64,000 nucleotides of DNA, from the NCBI RefSeq assembly GCF_000802385.1, contig NZ_JTDN01000001.1, positions 565,501-629,500 of the forward strand, written 5' to 3'. Position numbers and translations under genes: made by a program. The DNA comes from Croceibacterium mercuriale (lineage in GTDB: Bacteria; Pseudomonadota; Alphaproteobacteria; Sphingomonadales; Sphingomonadaceae). Shown here in pieces: positions 51,470 through 62,004 of the stretch (positions within the stretch are counted from its first letter, which is position 1; every line of letters starts with the position of its first letter). Below the pieces are notes generated by a model, which was not told the DNA's origin, did no database searches, and saw only the letters and a program-made list of their open reading frames with translations.

Positions 51470-53950
51470 ATGCATTCCAAGATGATTGCGCCGCTGCTGG
51501 CGGCGGCGAGCCTGCTGGCGTTCACACCCGGCACGGCCGTCGCCCAGGCGCAGCCACAGAGCCCCGCCCAGGCAGGCGATCCCGGATGGGAAAGCGGGGA
51601 AGCGCCCCCTTCCGTCGGCACGGGCGCCCGCGATGCGGAGCAGCCGGCGATCTTCGTGACCGCGCGCCGGCGGCAGGAAACCGCGCAGCAGGTGCCGCTG
51701 GCGATCAGCGTCGTGGATGCGGACAAGATCGACAATACCGGCGCGTTCAACGTCGGCCGGCTGCAGCAGCTGGTGCCGTCGCTCACCTTCTACAGCTCCA
51801 ACCCACGCAACTCGGCGGTGAACATCCGCGGGATCGGCGTACCCTTCGGTCTCACCAATGATGGCTTCGACCAGGGCGTCGGCATCTATGTCGACGACGT
51901 CTATTACAACCGCGTCGCCTCCGCCACGTTCGACTTCCTGGACGTCGCCCAGATCGAGGTGCTGCGCGGGCCCCAAGGCACGCTGTACGGCAAGAACACC
52001 ACCGCCGGCGCGGTGAACATCACCACCCGCCAGCCCACCTTCGACTTCGAGGCGCGGGCGGAGGCGTCGGTCGGCAATTACGGCTTCGCGCAGGGCAAGA
52101 CCAGCATCTCCGGCCCGATCACCGACACCATCGCTGCCCGCGTCGCCTTCTCCGGCACCGGCCGCCGTGGCACGATCCGCAATGTCGCCACGAACGAATG
52201 GATCAACGAACAGGACAATTTCGGCATCCGCGGGCAGATCCTGTGGGAGCCGGCCGACAGCGTGGATGTGACCCTGACGGCCGACTACAGCACGCAGGAT
52301 CCGGCCTGCTGCGGCACCGTGTTCGTCCGCACCGGCGCCACCCAGCGCGCGCTGAACCGGCAATATGCGGCGCTGGCTGCGGCGCAGAACTACCAGGTGC
52401 CCGATACCGATGCCTTTGCGCGGCGGACTGACATCGACGCCAACCTCAATGCCGGCAACACCATCGCCGGCGCCTCCGCCCGGGTCCGCTGGGACACCGG
52501 CTGGGGCGAGCTGACCAGCATCACCGCCTGGCGGTACTGGGACTGGCTGCCGGAGAACGATCGCGATTTCACCGGCCTGCCGATCACCAGCATCTCGCAA
52601 AATCCCAGCCAGCAGAACCAGTGGACGCAGGAGTTCCGCTTCAATCACGATGGCGACCGCGTCGACTTCCTGGTGGGTGCCTTCGGCTTCTACCAGGAGG
52701 TGCGGACCCAGGGCCTGCAGGCGCAGGGTCGGGCAGCCAGCGCCTGGCTGCTGGCGCCAACCAGCGCCTTGTCGCGCGATCCGTCCGTGCTGGACGGGCT
52801 GACGGCGCGCAACGACATCCGGCTCGACAACCTCTCGCTCGCCCTGTTCGGCCAGCTGAGCTTCGACATCACCGACAGCCTCAGCATCCAGCCAGGCGTG
52901 CGGCTGAACTATGACCGCAAGGATGGCCTGTACAATTCGGTGGTGACCAATGGCACGGGCCAGTTGGTGACCTTCGCCAGCACCGATCCGCGCATCGTGG
53001 CGCAGCGCGGCGTGCTGGCGCCGCAGTTCTTCGAACCGCAGTTCGATGACTGGAATGTCAGCTACGACGTGACCTTGGCTTATGAGATCACGCCCGACAT
53101 CAACAGCTACGCCACCTATGCCCGCACCTTCAAGCCGGGCGGCATCAACCTGAACGGCGTGCCCAACGATGCGGCCGGCAATCCGGTGCTGGAGGTGGGC
53201 ACGGTCGATCCGGAACGGGTCAGCCATTACGAGGTAGGCCTGAAAAGCCAGTTCCTGGATGGCAGTGCCACGGTCAACCTGGCGGCCTTCCGCACGGACA
53301 TCCGCGACTATCAGGCGCAGGTGGTGAACGGGCAGACCGGCGTGCTGCGCGGCTACCTCGCCAATGCGGAGGCGGTGCGCACGCAGGGGATCGAGCTGGA
53401 TGCATCGCTGCGTCCGTCCGCGCGGTTCAACACCTATGTCAGCGGCGCGTTCACCGATGCGACCTATCGCTCCTTCGCCGATGCGCCGTGCCCGCCCGAA
53501 CTGTCGGGCGGCACCACGGTCGGCGCCGGGCAGACGGCATCGCCGGCCGGCACGCCCGGCGGGCTCAGCCCGGCGAACTGCGACATTTCCGGCCAGCGCC
53601 TGCCCGGCGTGTCGCGCTGGGCGGTATCCTTCGGGGCGGAGGGCAACGTGCCCGTCACGCTGGCGGGCCGGGATGGCCAGCTCTACCTGGGATACGACGG
53701 CAGCTATCGCTCGCGCTTCTCGTCCAACCCCACGCCGTCGGCCTATACCTGGATCGACGAGTTCCAGCTGCACAATCTGCGCGCCGGCTTCCGCACCGAT
53801 GCGGGCATCAATGCCTTCCTGTGGGTCCGCAACCTGGCGGACGAGGACTATTTCGAGCAGTTGCAGGTGCCGTCCGGCAATACCGGGCTGATCGTCGGCA
53901 ACCCCGGCGATCCGCGCACCTGGGGCTTCACCGTTCAGTCGCAGTTCTGA
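51470..53950 (+). CDS. TonB-dependent outer-membrane receptor near yezD
   Basis: 826 residues. Signal peptide about 1-26 (LLAFTPGTAVAQ). TonB-box region AIFVTARRRQETAQQVPLAI. The plug domain carries RLQQLVPSLTFYSSNPRNSAVNIRGIG, then DVAQIEVLRGPQGTLYGKNTTAGAVNI. The barrel contains YATYARTFKPGGINLNG and YEVGLKSQFLDG, and ends in TWGFTVQSQF with terminal Phe. It probably imports a substrate too large for porins; the adjacent yezD and Rrf2 genes suggest an organosulfur ligand. A hairpin terminator follows the stop. Confidence 0.9.
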   Translation: MHSKMIAPLLAAASLLAFTPGTAVAQAQPQSPAQAGDPGWESGEAPPSVGTGARDAEQPAIFVTARRRQETAQQVPLAISVVDADKIDNTGAFNVGRLQQLVPSLTFYSSNPRNSAVNIRGIGVPFGLTNDGFDQGVGIYVDDVYYNRVASATFDFLDVAQIEVLRGPQGTLYGKNTTAGAVNITTRQPTFDFEARAEASVGNYGFAQGKTSISGPITDTIAARVAFSGTGRRGTIRNVATNEWINEQDNFGIRGQILWEPADSVDVTLTADYSTQDPACCGTVFVRTGATQRALNRQYAALAAAQNYQVPDTDAFARRTDIDANLNAGNTIAGASARVRWDTGWGELTSITAWRYWDWLPENDRDFTGLPITSISQNPSQQNQWTQEFRFNHDGDRVDFLVGAFGFYQEVRTQGLQAQGRAASAWLLAPTSALSRDPSVLDGLTARNDIRLDNLSLALFGQLSFDITDSLSIQPGVRLNYDRKDGLYNSVVTNGTGQLVTFASTDPRIVAQRGVLAPQFFEPQFDDWNVSYDVTLAYEITPDINSYATYARTFKPGGINLNGVPNDAAGNPVLEVGTVDPERVSHYEVGLKSQFLDGSATVNLAAFRTDIRDYQAQVVNGQTGVLRGYLANAEAVRTQGIELDASLRPSARFNTYVSGAFTDATYRSFADAPCPPELSGGTTVGAGQTASPAGTPGGLSPANCDISGQRLPGVSRWAVSFGAEGNVPVTLAGRDGQLYLGYDGSYRSRFSSNPTPSAYTWIDEFQLHNLRAGFRTDAGINAFLWVRNLADEDYFEQLQVPSGNTGLIVGNPGDPRTWGFTVQSQF

Positions 53951-53958
53951 CCGTGGGT

Positions 53959-53986
53959 GACGCGGGGCCGAACCGGTACCCGCGTC
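53959..53986 (+). terminator. terminator after the second TonB receptor
   Basis: A perfect 8-bp stem, GACGCGGG (53959-53966) and CCCGCGTC (53979-53986), with a 12-base loop, followed by CTTTCG. It is 8 bases after the stop and separates the receptor from the convergent transglutaminase gene. Confidence 0.7.
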
Positions 53987-54008
53987 CTTTCGGGCGATCT
54001 GCGATTGT

Positions 54009-54935
54009 TCAGCCGGTGCGACGGGCGGAGGCGGAAGCAGGCGGTGCGATCTCTGCCATCGTCTCGTCCACCGGCACCACATCCACGCGGAAATCGGTGG
54101 TCTGCTTGCCACCGCCCACGAACACGCCATTCACCGGCGTCACGTCGGCATAGTCGCGGCCCATGCCCAGCACGATGTGGTCCTCCCGTGCCAGGCTGTC
54201 ATTGGTCGGATCGATGCCGATCCACCCGGCACCAGGCCCGCACCACACCGCGGCCCAGGCATGCATCGCATCCGCGCCGACCAGCCGCGCCCGGCCCGCC
54301 GGCGGCAGGGTGCGCAGGTAGCCGCTGACATAACCCGCCGGGATGCCATGCATTCGCAGTGCCACGATCATCACATGCGCGAAATCCTGACACACCCCGG
54401 CCTTTGCGGCGAAGGCCTCGGCCGGCAGCGTGCGGGAGGTGGTGGTGCCGGGGGCATAGGCGAATTCGCGATGGATGCGCATGGCCAGCGCACGCGCGGC
54501 CTCCAGCACCGGGGTGTCGGGCAGCAGGTCGGGCGCAGCCCAGGCACCGATCGCCTCGTCCGGCGGGGTCATGCTGGCACCGTAGAGATAGGCGGCAGGC
54601 GCGAGCGGGCCGAGCGTACGGGCTTCGCTCGCCATTTGTCGCAACTCGGCCACTGGCGGCGTGATGTCGGGCACCGGCAACGGGGACAGCTCGGCCGTGA
54701 ATTCCGTCACGATCCGCAGCGATGACAGCCGCCCGCTATAGCGCAGGGTGGTGACGTGGCTCAGATAAGGGCCGGGTCCTTCCGTCCGCTCCGTCGGCGG
54801 CACGTCCAGCTCCATCGTGAAATCGCGCACCACCTGCCCGGGCCAGGTCACGGGGCGCAGGCGCAGGTTCAGCCGGGCATCGGTGACCCCTGTGCGGTAC
54901 TGCAGCCGCGAATCCTGCCGGACGCGATATCTCAC
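54009..54935 (-). CDS. transglutaminase-like cysteine protease-fold protein
   Basis: 308 residues from GTG 54935. An N-terminal bacterial transglutaminase beta domain (about 1-90) is followed by the core with catalytic Cys182 (AKAGVCQDFAHVMIVALRMHG), His225 (ADAMHAWAAVWC) and Asp242 (WIGIDPTND). Proteins of this group may act as peptidases, amidases or transferases rather than cross-linkers. Its GTG overlaps the stop of the ATP-grasp/alpha-E gene (GTGA), so the two are translationally coupled. Last gene of the four-gene reverse-strand unit. Confidence 0.88.
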   Translation of the reverse strand: MRYRVRQDSRLQYRTGVTDARLNLRLRPVTWPGQVVRDFTMELDVPPTERTEGPGPYLSHVTTLRYSGRLSSLRIVTEFTAELSPLPVPDITPPVAELRQMASEARTLGPLAPAAYLYGASMTPPDEAIGAWAAPDLLPDTPVLEAARALAMRIHREFAYAPGTTTSRTLPAEAFAAKAGVCQDFAHVMIVALRMHGIPAGYVSGYLRTLPPAGRARLVGADAMHAWAAVWCGPGAGWIGIDPTNDSLAREDHIVLGMGRDYADVTPVNGVFVGGGKQTTDFRVDVVPVDETMAEIAPPASASARRTG

Positions 54936-57430
54936 CCCAGCAGCGCCTCCGTGCCTCGCCGCCGCAGCACGTCCTGCTGCAGGAAGAACCGCCGGGCGAT
55001 CGTGTCCGACAGGCCGCCCAGGCTGTCGACCAGCTCGTCGATCACCCGCGGGGTCACATGTTCCGCCTCCAGCGCCTCGATCCGGGCGTGCAGCTGGCGC
55101 GCCATCCGCAGCGGCGGATCGGCCCGGCCGGAATGGCGCAGCTGCGGCAAGGCCTCCATGTGCTGCACCAGCCGCCGGGTCTGGAAGATCGCGCCACGCG
55201 GCTGTTCCGGGTCCAGCAGCACCACATCGATCACCGGGGCGGCGAAGGGGCGGGTCATGTAGCGGCTGATATACAGCGCCTCCGCATCGGCCAGGTCCAG
55301 CAGCGCCCCCAGATCGTCGGCGCTGGGCTCCGCCGGCACCAGCACGTTGACCGCCTGGCAGATCAGCGATGCGCGTTCCAGGCACAGGCCCACATCCAGG
55401 AACCGCCAGGCATCCGCCCGGCTCAGCGTGTCGGCGATCAGCCGCTGCACCGCCGCGCCCCGCTCGATCGCCGCCTCCGCCGCCGCGATCAGCGATTCCG
55501 CATTGCCCGGCACAAGCGGTGCATGCGGCCGGCTGATCGCCCGCCAGCTGTCGCGGCTCAGCCGGTCGCGCAGCAGCAGCGCCAGTGACCGCATCCGCTC
55601 TTCCAGCGACGCGACGGAGCTGCCGGCACCCGTGTCGCCCAGCGCGGCGGCGGCGATGTCCAGCGCAGGCCCATAGGTGGAGGACACCGCGCCCCAGCGA
55701 TACAGCAGCTGCGACAGGCGCTGCACCGTGCCGCTTGCGCCCGGGTCGGCCTGCAGGTCGCCGGCGCATTGCAGCAGGGTGCGTGCCGCGCGGGCGACCT
55801 GTTGGCACCGTTCGGCGTAGCGGCCGAACCAGAACAGATTGTCCGCCGCCTGGCTGGGCAGCAGGCCGGCGCCACGACGGATAGCGGGCGCCTCCTCCGG
55901 CACCGACAGGGTCAGCCGGGGGAAGGGCTGGTCGCCTGCCGTCGCCACAGGATCGACAATGCACACATCGGCGGACAGGTCGCCTTCGCCCATCAGCCAG
56001 GTGCGCAGCTCGCCGCTCTGCGAGATGCGGCCAAGGCCGCCCGGCAGCACGGTCCAGGCGCCGCTGGCATTGCGCGCCAGGAAGGCGCGCAGGGTAAAGC
56101 CGCGCGGCTCCAGCCGGTTGCCGACCAGGCAGGGCGTGGTGCTGACCCGGATGATCTCCTGCGCGGTATAATCCATCGCCCGCCGCCCCATCGCCTCGCG
56201 CAGCCGCACGCGCTCCTCCGCGGTCAGGCTGCTGCCCTGGCGGGTGGCGCCATCGGGCAGCAGCGCGACAGGCGTCCGGAACGATGATGACAGCACCAGG
56301 TCGTCCAGATGCTCCAGCACATGATCCCGCTCCGCCGGGCCGCCGCACCACCAGGTCGCGGCATTGGGCAGCAGCAGCGGCTCGCCCCGCAACTCGCGGC
56401 ACAGGCGCGGGATGAAGGCGGACATGGCGCGCGATTCCACCACGCCGCCGCCCATCCAGTTGGCCACTGACAGCTGCCCGCTCTCGCAGGCGGACAGCAG
56501 GCCCGGCACGCCGATGCGGCTGCGCGTGTCGAAGTTCAGCGGATCGATCGAATGGGTGTTGATCCAGCGCCAAAGCGCGTCGATCCGCTTCAGGCCGGCG
56601 ATGGTGCGCACGAACAGGCGTCCGTCACGTACCACCAGGTCGCGCCCTTCCACCAGCGAGAACCCCAGATGCCGCGCCAGATAGGCCTGCTCGGGGTAGG
56701 ACTGGTTGAAGCGCCCCGCCGTCAGCAGCGCGACCCGCGGCTCGCTCCGCTGGCAGTCGGCGGCGATACCGGCCCGCAATGCGGCGAAGAAGTCGCTCTG
56801 CCGCCGTGCGCCCATCTCCGACAGTGCACCGCCGGTTGCGCGGCTGATCGCCAGCCGGTTCTCCAGCGCGTAACCGATCCCGATGGCGAAGCGCACGCGA
56901 TCGGCCAGCACCCGCCATTCGCCGGTGGGGCCCCGCGCCAGATCGACCGCGAGCACCTGCAGGTGATGCCGCGGCGGGTTCAGCCCGACCATGCGCCGGG
57001 CGAAATGCGGCGATCCGGACACCATGGCAGCGGGCAGATGCCCTTCGCGCACCAGCCGCTGCGGGCCGTAGATGTCGGCGACGATCGTCTCCAGCAGCTC
57101 CGCCCGCTGCACCAGCCCCGCCGCGATCCCCCGCCATTCGGAGGCGCCGATCACGATCGGCACGGGGCCCAGCGGCCATGACCGTTCCTGCTCGTCCCCC
57201 GTCAGCCGGAAGGCGATGCCCAGTTCCGCCACATGCCGGTCGATCTGCGCCTGTACCGGCCCCAGCTGCCCGCCACCCTGCCGCGACAGTGCGGCCACGA
57301 AGCCGCGCCAGGCATCGGCGATCGCCGGGCTGGAAGCGCTGAACAGATCGCCCTCTGCATCGCCGCCATACCAGGCAAGCGGGTCAGCCGCGGGATCGGC
57401 ACCGAACAGGTCGGCGCCCAGACTGGCCAT
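54932..57430 (-). CDS. circularly permuted ATP-grasp fused to alpha-E domain
   Basis: 832 residues. The N-terminal part (about 1-470) is a circularly permuted ATP-grasp type 2 protein (COG2308-like: RLVREGHLPAAMVSGSPHFAR, then VLADRVRFAIGIGYALENRLAISR and GVPGLLSACESGQLSVANWMGGGVVES). The C-terminal part (from about 505) is an alpha-E domain (LLPSQAADNLFWFGRYAERCQQVARAARTLL). These are separate neighbouring genes in many genomes; here they are one polypeptide. Family members are predicted amide or peptide ligases; no substrate is established. The middle gene of the transglutaminase cluster, 39 bases after the acyltransferase. Confidence 0.88.
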   Translation of the reverse strand: MASLGADLFGADPAADPLAWYGGDAEGDLFSASSPAIADAWRGFVAALSRQGGGQLGPVQAQIDRHVAELGIAFRLTGDEQERSWPLGPVPIVIGASEWRGIAAGLVQRAELLETIVADIYGPQRLVREGHLPAAMVSGSPHFARRMVGLNPPRHHLQVLAVDLARGPTGEWRVLADRVRFAIGIGYALENRLAISRATGGALSEMGARRQSDFFAALRAGIAADCQRSEPRVALLTAGRFNQSYPEQAYLARHLGFSLVEGRDLVVRDGRLFVRTIAGLKRIDALWRWINTHSIDPLNFDTRSRIGVPGLLSACESGQLSVANWMGGGVVESRAMSAFIPRLCRELRGEPLLLPNAATWWCGGPAERDHVLEHLDDLVLSSSFRTPVALLPDGATRQGSSLTAEERVRLREAMGRRAMDYTAQEIIRVSTTPCLVGNRLEPRGFTLRAFLARNASGAWTVLPGGLGRISQSGELRTWLMGEGDLSADVCIVDPVATAGDQPFPRLTLSVPEEAPAIRRGAGLLPSQAADNLFWFGRYAERCQQVARAARTLLQCAGDLQADPGASGTVQRLSQLLYRWGAVSSTYGPALDIAAAALGDTGAGSSVASLEERMRSLALLLRDRLSRDSWRAISRPHAPLVPGNAESLIAAAEAAIERGAAVQRLIADTLSRADAWRFLDVGLCLERASLICQAVNVLVPAEPSADDLGALLDLADAEALYISRYMTRPFAAPVIDVVLLDPEQPRGAIFQTRRLVQHMEALPQLRHSGRADPPLRMARQLHARIEALEAEHVTPRVIDELVDSLGGLSDTIARRFFLQQDVLRRRGTEALLG

Positions 57431-57469
57431 GATGCAGGGATCCTTCCTCGAACAGGTTGCGGATCGGCC

Positions 57470-58564
57470 TCATACAGCCTGCAGGCCCGGTGCAACACCC
57501 CGTGGCGCCACATAGGGGAAATGGGTGCGCCATTGCAGCAGCGGCTGTTCCAGGTACCGCCACGACAGGGCAGCCGCCACGATCGTCACCCCGCCGCACA
57601 GCAGCAAAGTGGTCCAGCCGGGCGCGGCCTCGTCCGCGTCCAGCAGGGTGTTGGCGATGTAGATATGGTACAGGTAGATGCCGTAGGACCGACGACCCAG
57701 CCACACGATCAACCGGTTGCCCAGCAGCGGCGTGGCCACGCCGCGCGGCCCATGCCGTGCGAACAGGATCAGCCCGGCAAAGGCAAGGCACGTCAGCGGG
57801 CCGTTCAGCCCTTTGACGGCCAGTGCCGGCAGGATCGCGCCCAGGCCGACCGAAAGCATCAGCCCGATGACGATCAGCGCCAGCACCGGCACGATCCACC
57901 ACCGGCCCAGCCGCCCGCGCGCCTCGACCCAGGCCAGCAGGGCCCCGGCACCCAGAGCGTCCAGCTGCCCCATCAGCAGCAGGCCAAGGCCGGGTTCGCG
58001 CGCATGGTGCGCCTCGCTCAGCGCCAGGTTCCAGGCGACCGCCCCCGCGATCAGCCCGGCACACAGCAGGCCCGCCATGTGCGGATTGCGCCTTCTTAGG
58101 GCGAACAGCAGCGTCACGGGCCACAGCAGATAGAACTGCTCCTCCACGGCGAGCGACCACAGATGGCCGGTGATGACCGGCTCCCACTCGCCCTGCAGCG
58201 CCAGAAGGATGTTGGTGGTGAAGGTCAGGTGCCACCAGGCGGTGTCGCGGATGGCATAGGCATCCAGCGCCAGCGCGATCCCCAGCGCCAGGTAGTATGG
58301 CGGGAAGATCCGCAGCACCCGCCGGGTCCAGAACGCCTGCAGGATCTGCCCGGTGCTGGCGCCGCGCGCATGGGCGGACAGCAGGATGTGCGTGATCAGA
58401 TATCCGCTGATGCAGAAGAACAGCCGCACCCCGGCACCCGTCAGCGGGAACTCCAGCCAGTACAGATGACCGATCAGCACGCAGGTGACAGCCAGCGCCC
58501 GCAGCCCGTCGATCTCAGGGCTGTAGGCGATGCCCGTCGGGCCGGCGGCAGTGCTGTCCGTCAT
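57470..58564 (-). CDS. membrane acyltransferase 3 (OafA/YrhL-type)
   Basis: 364 residues with about 10 helices. YSPEIDGLRALAVTCVLIGHLYWLEFPLTGAGVRLFFCISGYLI contains the conserved His and the R/FFxxSGYL signature. WSLAVEEQFYLLWPVTLLF is the central catalytic-site helix motif. Such enzymes O-acetylate or succinylate surface polysaccharides, lipids or peptidoglycan from cytosolic acyl-CoA. It lies inside the transglutaminase/ATP-grasp unit (56 bases after the large transglutaminase, 39 before the ATP-grasp gene), an unusual neighbour for that cluster. Confidence 0.9.
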   Translation of the reverse strand: MTDSTAAGPTGIAYSPEIDGLRALAVTCVLIGHLYWLEFPLTGAGVRLFFCISGYLITHILLSAHARGASTGQILQAFWTRRVLRIFPPYYLALGIALALDAYAIRDTAWWHLTFTTNILLALQGEWEPVITGHLWSLAVEEQFYLLWPVTLLFALRRRNPHMAGLLCAGLIAGAVAWNLALSEAHHAREPGLGLLLMGQLDALGAGALLAWVEARGRLGRWWIVPVLALIVIGLMLSVGLGAILPALAVKGLNGPLTCLAFAGLILFARHGPRGVATPLLGNRLIVWLGRRSYGIYLYHIYIANTLLDADEAAPGWTTLLLCGGVTIVAAALSWRYLEQPLLQWRTHFPYVAPRGVAPGLQAV

Positions 58565-58620
58565 TCACGGCACTGTCGCCCCGATCGGCCCAGGCGGGCA
58601 ATGCTCCGTCCGCTGACAAA

Positions 58621-61600
58621 CTATCCACCGGATCGCGGGGCAGGGCGGCGCAGGTCCAGCGTCATCGGGAACTCGCCACCGGCCTCTCCCGCGGGAATGT
58701 CGATCCGCCCTGGCGTATGCCCGTGATCCAGGAACCGCGCCTTGCGCCGGCTTTCGGCCTCGTAGTCGTTGACCGGCACGTCGTCGTAGGCGCGGCCGCC
58801 CGGATGGGCCACGTGATACACGCAGCCACCCAGCGATCGGCCGTTCCAGCTGTCCAGCACGTCGAAGGTCAGCGGCGGGTCCGCCTTCAGCAGCGGGTGC
58901 ATGCAGGAATGCGGCGCCCACGCCTTGTACCGGATGCCACCCACCGCCTCGCCCGGGCGGCCGGTGGGATGCAGCGGCACGCGCCGGCCGTTGCAGGCGA
59001 TCACATGCCGCCCCGGCACCAGCCCCTTGGCCCGCACCTGCAACCGCTCCGTGGAGCTGTCGACATAGCGCACCGTGCCGCCGATCGCGCCGGTCTCGCC
59101 CAGCACGTTCCACGGCTCCAGTGCGTGGGAGATCTCCAGCTCCACGCCGCCGGCCTCCACCGTGCCATGCACGGGGAAGCGGAACTGGCGCTGCGCCTCG
59201 AACCAGCTGGGATCGAAGTCGTAACCGGCATGGCGCAGGTCGCCCAGCACCTCCAGGAAATCCGCCCAGCAGAAATGCGGCAGCAGGAACCGGTCGTGCA
59301 ACGCCGTGCCCCAGCGGACCAGGTCGCCATCCTGCGGCTCGCGCCAGAACCAGGCGAACAGCGCGCGCAGCAGCAATTGCTGCGCCACGCTCATCTTCGC
59401 GTCCGGCGGCATCTCGAAGGCGCGGAACTCCACCAGGCCCAGCCGCCCGGTGGGGCCGTCAGGGGAATACAGCTTGTCGATACAGATCTCGGTCCGGTGC
59501 GTGTTGCCCGTGACGTCCACCAGCATGTTGCGGAACAGCAGGTCGACCACCCAGGGGAAGCCTTGCGGTGCATCCATGCCCGGCACCTGCGCCAGCGCGA
59601 CCTCCAGCTCGTACAGGCTGTCATGCCGCGCCTCGTCGATCCGCGGCGCCTGGCTGGTCGGGCCGATGAACAGGCCGGAAAACAGGTAGGACAGCGACGG
59701 ATGCCGCTGCCAGTAGAGCACGAAGCTCTTCAGCATGTCCGGCCGGCGGATGAACGCGCTGTCGGGGAAGGTCGCCCCGCCCAGCACGATGTGGTTGCCG
59801 CCGCCGGTGCCGACGGACCGGCCGTCGACCATGAACTTGTCCGCCGTCAGCCCGCATTCGCGCGCTGCATCGTACAGCTGCGTGGTGATGTCCGTCACCT
59901 CGGCGAAACTGGCGGCCGGGTGGATGTTGACCTCGATCACGCCCGGATCGGGCGTCACCTTCAGCACGTTGATGCGCGGATCGGGCGGCGGGGGGTAGCC
60001 TTCGATCCGCACCGCCACACCCATCGCCCGCGCTGTCGCCTCGATGGTGGCGACCAGCTCCAGGAAGTCCGCCATCTCCTCCACCGGGGGCACGAACACC
60101 GACAGGTAGGACCCGTGCGCCTCCACCGTCATGGCGGTACGGACGGCGCCTTCGATGATCCGCTGCTCGACCACATCCTGCCGGTTGCCGTCCGGCCCCT
60201 CGACCCGCTCCATCCGCTGCGACGCGGCCCGTTCCCGGTCGTCGGCGCCGGTCTGCGGCTCCTGCGCACGGTAATCGGCCAGCGGTGCGGCGGCATCGGT
60301 GGTGACGCGCGGATGGATGTACGGGTAATCGGACTTGCCCACATGCGGCAGGCTGCCCAGCGGCAGGCGGTATCCCAGGCTGGCATCGCCCGGCACCGCG
60401 AACAGCGCATCGCGCCGCACGCTCCACTGCTCGCTCTTCCACTTGCTGGTCTTCGCCGGTTCCGCCTGCCAGCGCTGGATCGGCAACACATAGCCGACCG
60501 GCTGGCTCAGGCCCCGGCTGAAGGTGCGGACGATACGCGCGCGCTCCTCCGGATCGTCGACCTTGGGGTCGGCGGTGGTGACGTTCACCGGCAGCTCGCC
60601 CTCCCGCTCGATCCAGCGGACCGGGTCTTCGTAGACCGGGCGGACGTAATCGTCGGCCAGGCCCAGCCCGGCGGCGGTCCGGTCCAGGAAGGCCTGCGCA
60701 TCGGCCGGACCCAGGCGCCCGGTCTCGACCTCGTTGTCGCCGGTCAGCTCGCTGCTGCCGGCTACCGCGATCAGCCCTTCATCCTCCCACAGGGGGGTGC
60801 CGTCCTTGCGCCAGTACAGGGAGAATCCCCAGCGCGGCAGGCTCTCGCCCGGATACCACTTGCCCTGGCCATGATGCAGCAGCGCGCCGGGCGCGAAGCG
60901 GCGGCGCAGGTTGCGGATCAGCCTGTCGGCATACAGTGCCTTGGTCGGGCCGACCGCCTCGCCGTTCCATTCGGCGGCCTCGGGATCGTCGGCGGCGACA
61001 AAGGTCGGCTCCCCGCCCATGGTCAGCCGGCAGTCGCCCGCCTCCAGGTCGGCATCCACCTTCGCGCCCAGGTCCAGCAGCGCCTGCCAGCGCCCGTCGG
61101 TGAACGGCTTGGTGATACGCACCGCCTCGTGCACTCGGTCCACCCGCATGGCGAACTCGAAATCGGTCCGCGCCGCATCCAGCAGCGCGCCCGATATCGG
61201 CGCGGCGGAACGGTAATGCGGCGTGGCGGCCAGCGGGATGTGCCCTTCGCCCGCGAACAGCCCGCTGGTGGGATCGAGCCCGATCCAGCCGGCGCCCGGT
61301 ACGTAGACCTCCGCCCAGGCATGCAGGTCGGTGAAATCCTCCTCCGTTCCGCGCGGGCCGTCCACCGCCACTACGTCGGGCTTCATCTGGATCAGGTAGC
61401 CGGACACGAACCGGGCCGCATACCCCAGCCGGCGCAGCACATTGACCAGCAGCCAGCCGGAATCACGGCAGCTGCCGGTCGTCAGCTGCAGCGTCTCGTC
61501 CGGGGTCTGCACCCCCGCTTCCATCCGCACGGTGTAGCCGACCCGCTCCTGCACGCCGCGGTTCAGCGCCACCAGGAAGTCGATCGTACGGCCCTGCCAG

Positions 61601-62004
61601 TGGGCGAACTCGGCTACCAGCGCCTCGAACAGCGGACCGCTGCCCTCGCTGCCGAAATAGGCTGACAGCTCCTCGCGCAGTTCCCCGTCATAGGTGAAGG
61701 GCACTGCGGCGGCACTGTCCTCCACGAAGAAGTCGAACGGGTTGATGACTGCCAGATCCGCCAGCAGGTCGACCTGGATCGACATGTGGGTGACGGGTTC
61801 AGGAAAGATCACCCGCGCCAGCCAGTTGCCGTGCGGGTCCTGCTGCCAGTTCAGGAAGTGGTTCGCCGGTTCGATCTTCAGCGAATAGTTCGGCACGGCC
61901 GTGCGGGTGTGCGGGGCGGGACGCAGGCGGATAACCTGCGGTCCGAGGCGGACGGGCCGGTCGTAGCGATACGACGTGGCATGGTGCAGTGCAGCGCGGA
62001 TCAC
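58621..62004 (-). CDS. large transglutaminase-like protein with DUF2126 region
   Basis: 1127 residues from GTG 62004 ([20 protein letters not shown], the usual family start); an ATG at 62049 with GGGGTGA upstream would add 15 residues. Residues 1-85 are the bacterial transglutaminase N domain. The core has Cys179 ([20 protein letters not shown]), His228 ([12 protein letters not shown]) and Asp244 (WIGLDPT). The remaining 800 residues match the DUF2126-type C-terminal region ([20 protein letters not shown], then HNHIVLGG-like [18 protein letters not shown]). First gene of the reverse unit with acyltransferase, ATP-grasp/alpha-E and small transglutaminase. Function not established for this family. 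Confidence 0.9.
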   Translation of the reverse strand: MIRAALHHATSYRYDRPVRLGPQVIRLRPAPHTRTAVPNYSLKIEPANHFLNWQQDPHGNWLARVIFPEPVTHMSIQVDLLADLAVINPFDFFVEDSAAAVPFTYDGELREELSAYFGSEGSGPLFEALVAEFAHWQGRTIDFLVALNRGVQERVGYTVRMEAGVQTPDETLQLTTGSCRDSGWLLVNVLRRLGYAARFVSGYLIQMKPDVVAVDGPRGTEEDFTDLHAWAEVYVPGAGWIGLDPTSGLFAGEGHIPLAATPHYRSAAPISGALLDAARTDFEFAMRVDRVHEAVRITKPFTDGRWQALLDLGAKVDADLEAGDCRLTMGGEPTFVAADDPEAAEWNGEAVGPTKALYADRLIRNLRRRFAPGALLHHGQGKWYPGESLPRWGFSLYWRKDGTPLWEDEGLIAVAGSSELTGDNEVETGRLGPADAQAFLDRTAAGLGLADDYVRPVYEDPVRWIEREGELPVNVTTADPKVDDPEERARIVRTFSRGLSQPVGYVLPIQRWQAEPAKTSKWKSEQWSVRRDALFAVPGDASLGYRLPLGSLPHVGKSDYPYIHPRVTTDAAAPLADYRAQEPQTGADDRERAASQRMERVEGPDGNRQDVVEQRIIEGAVRTAMTVEAHGSYLSVFVPPVEEMADFLELVATIEATARAMGVAVRIEGYPPPPDPRINVLKVTPDPGVIEVNIHPAASFAEVTDITTQLYDAARECGLTADKFMVDGRSVGTGGGNHIVLGGATFPDSAFIRRPDMLKSFVLYWQRHPSLSYLFSGLFIGPTSQAPRIDEARHDSLYELEVALAQVPGMDAPQGFPWVVDLLFRNMLVDVTGNTHRTEICIDKLYSPDGPTGRLGLVEFRAFEMPPDAKMSVAQQLLLRALFAWFWREPQDGDLVRWGTALHDRFLLPHFCWADFLEVLGDLRHAGYDFDPSWFEAQRQFRFPVHGTVEAGGVELEISHALEPWNVLGETGAIGGTVRYVDSSTERLQVRAKGLVPGRHVIACNGRRVPLHPTGRPGEAVGGIRYKAWAPHSCMHPLLKADPPLTFDVLDSWNGRSLGGCVYHVAHPGGRAYDDVPVNDYEAESRRKARFLDHGHTPGRIDIPAGEAGGEFPMTLDLRRPAPRSGG

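Noticed and set aside
58717-61665. 980-codon forward frame opposite the large transglutaminase
   Set aside because: Antisense shadow of a well-supported gene; no recognisable motif.
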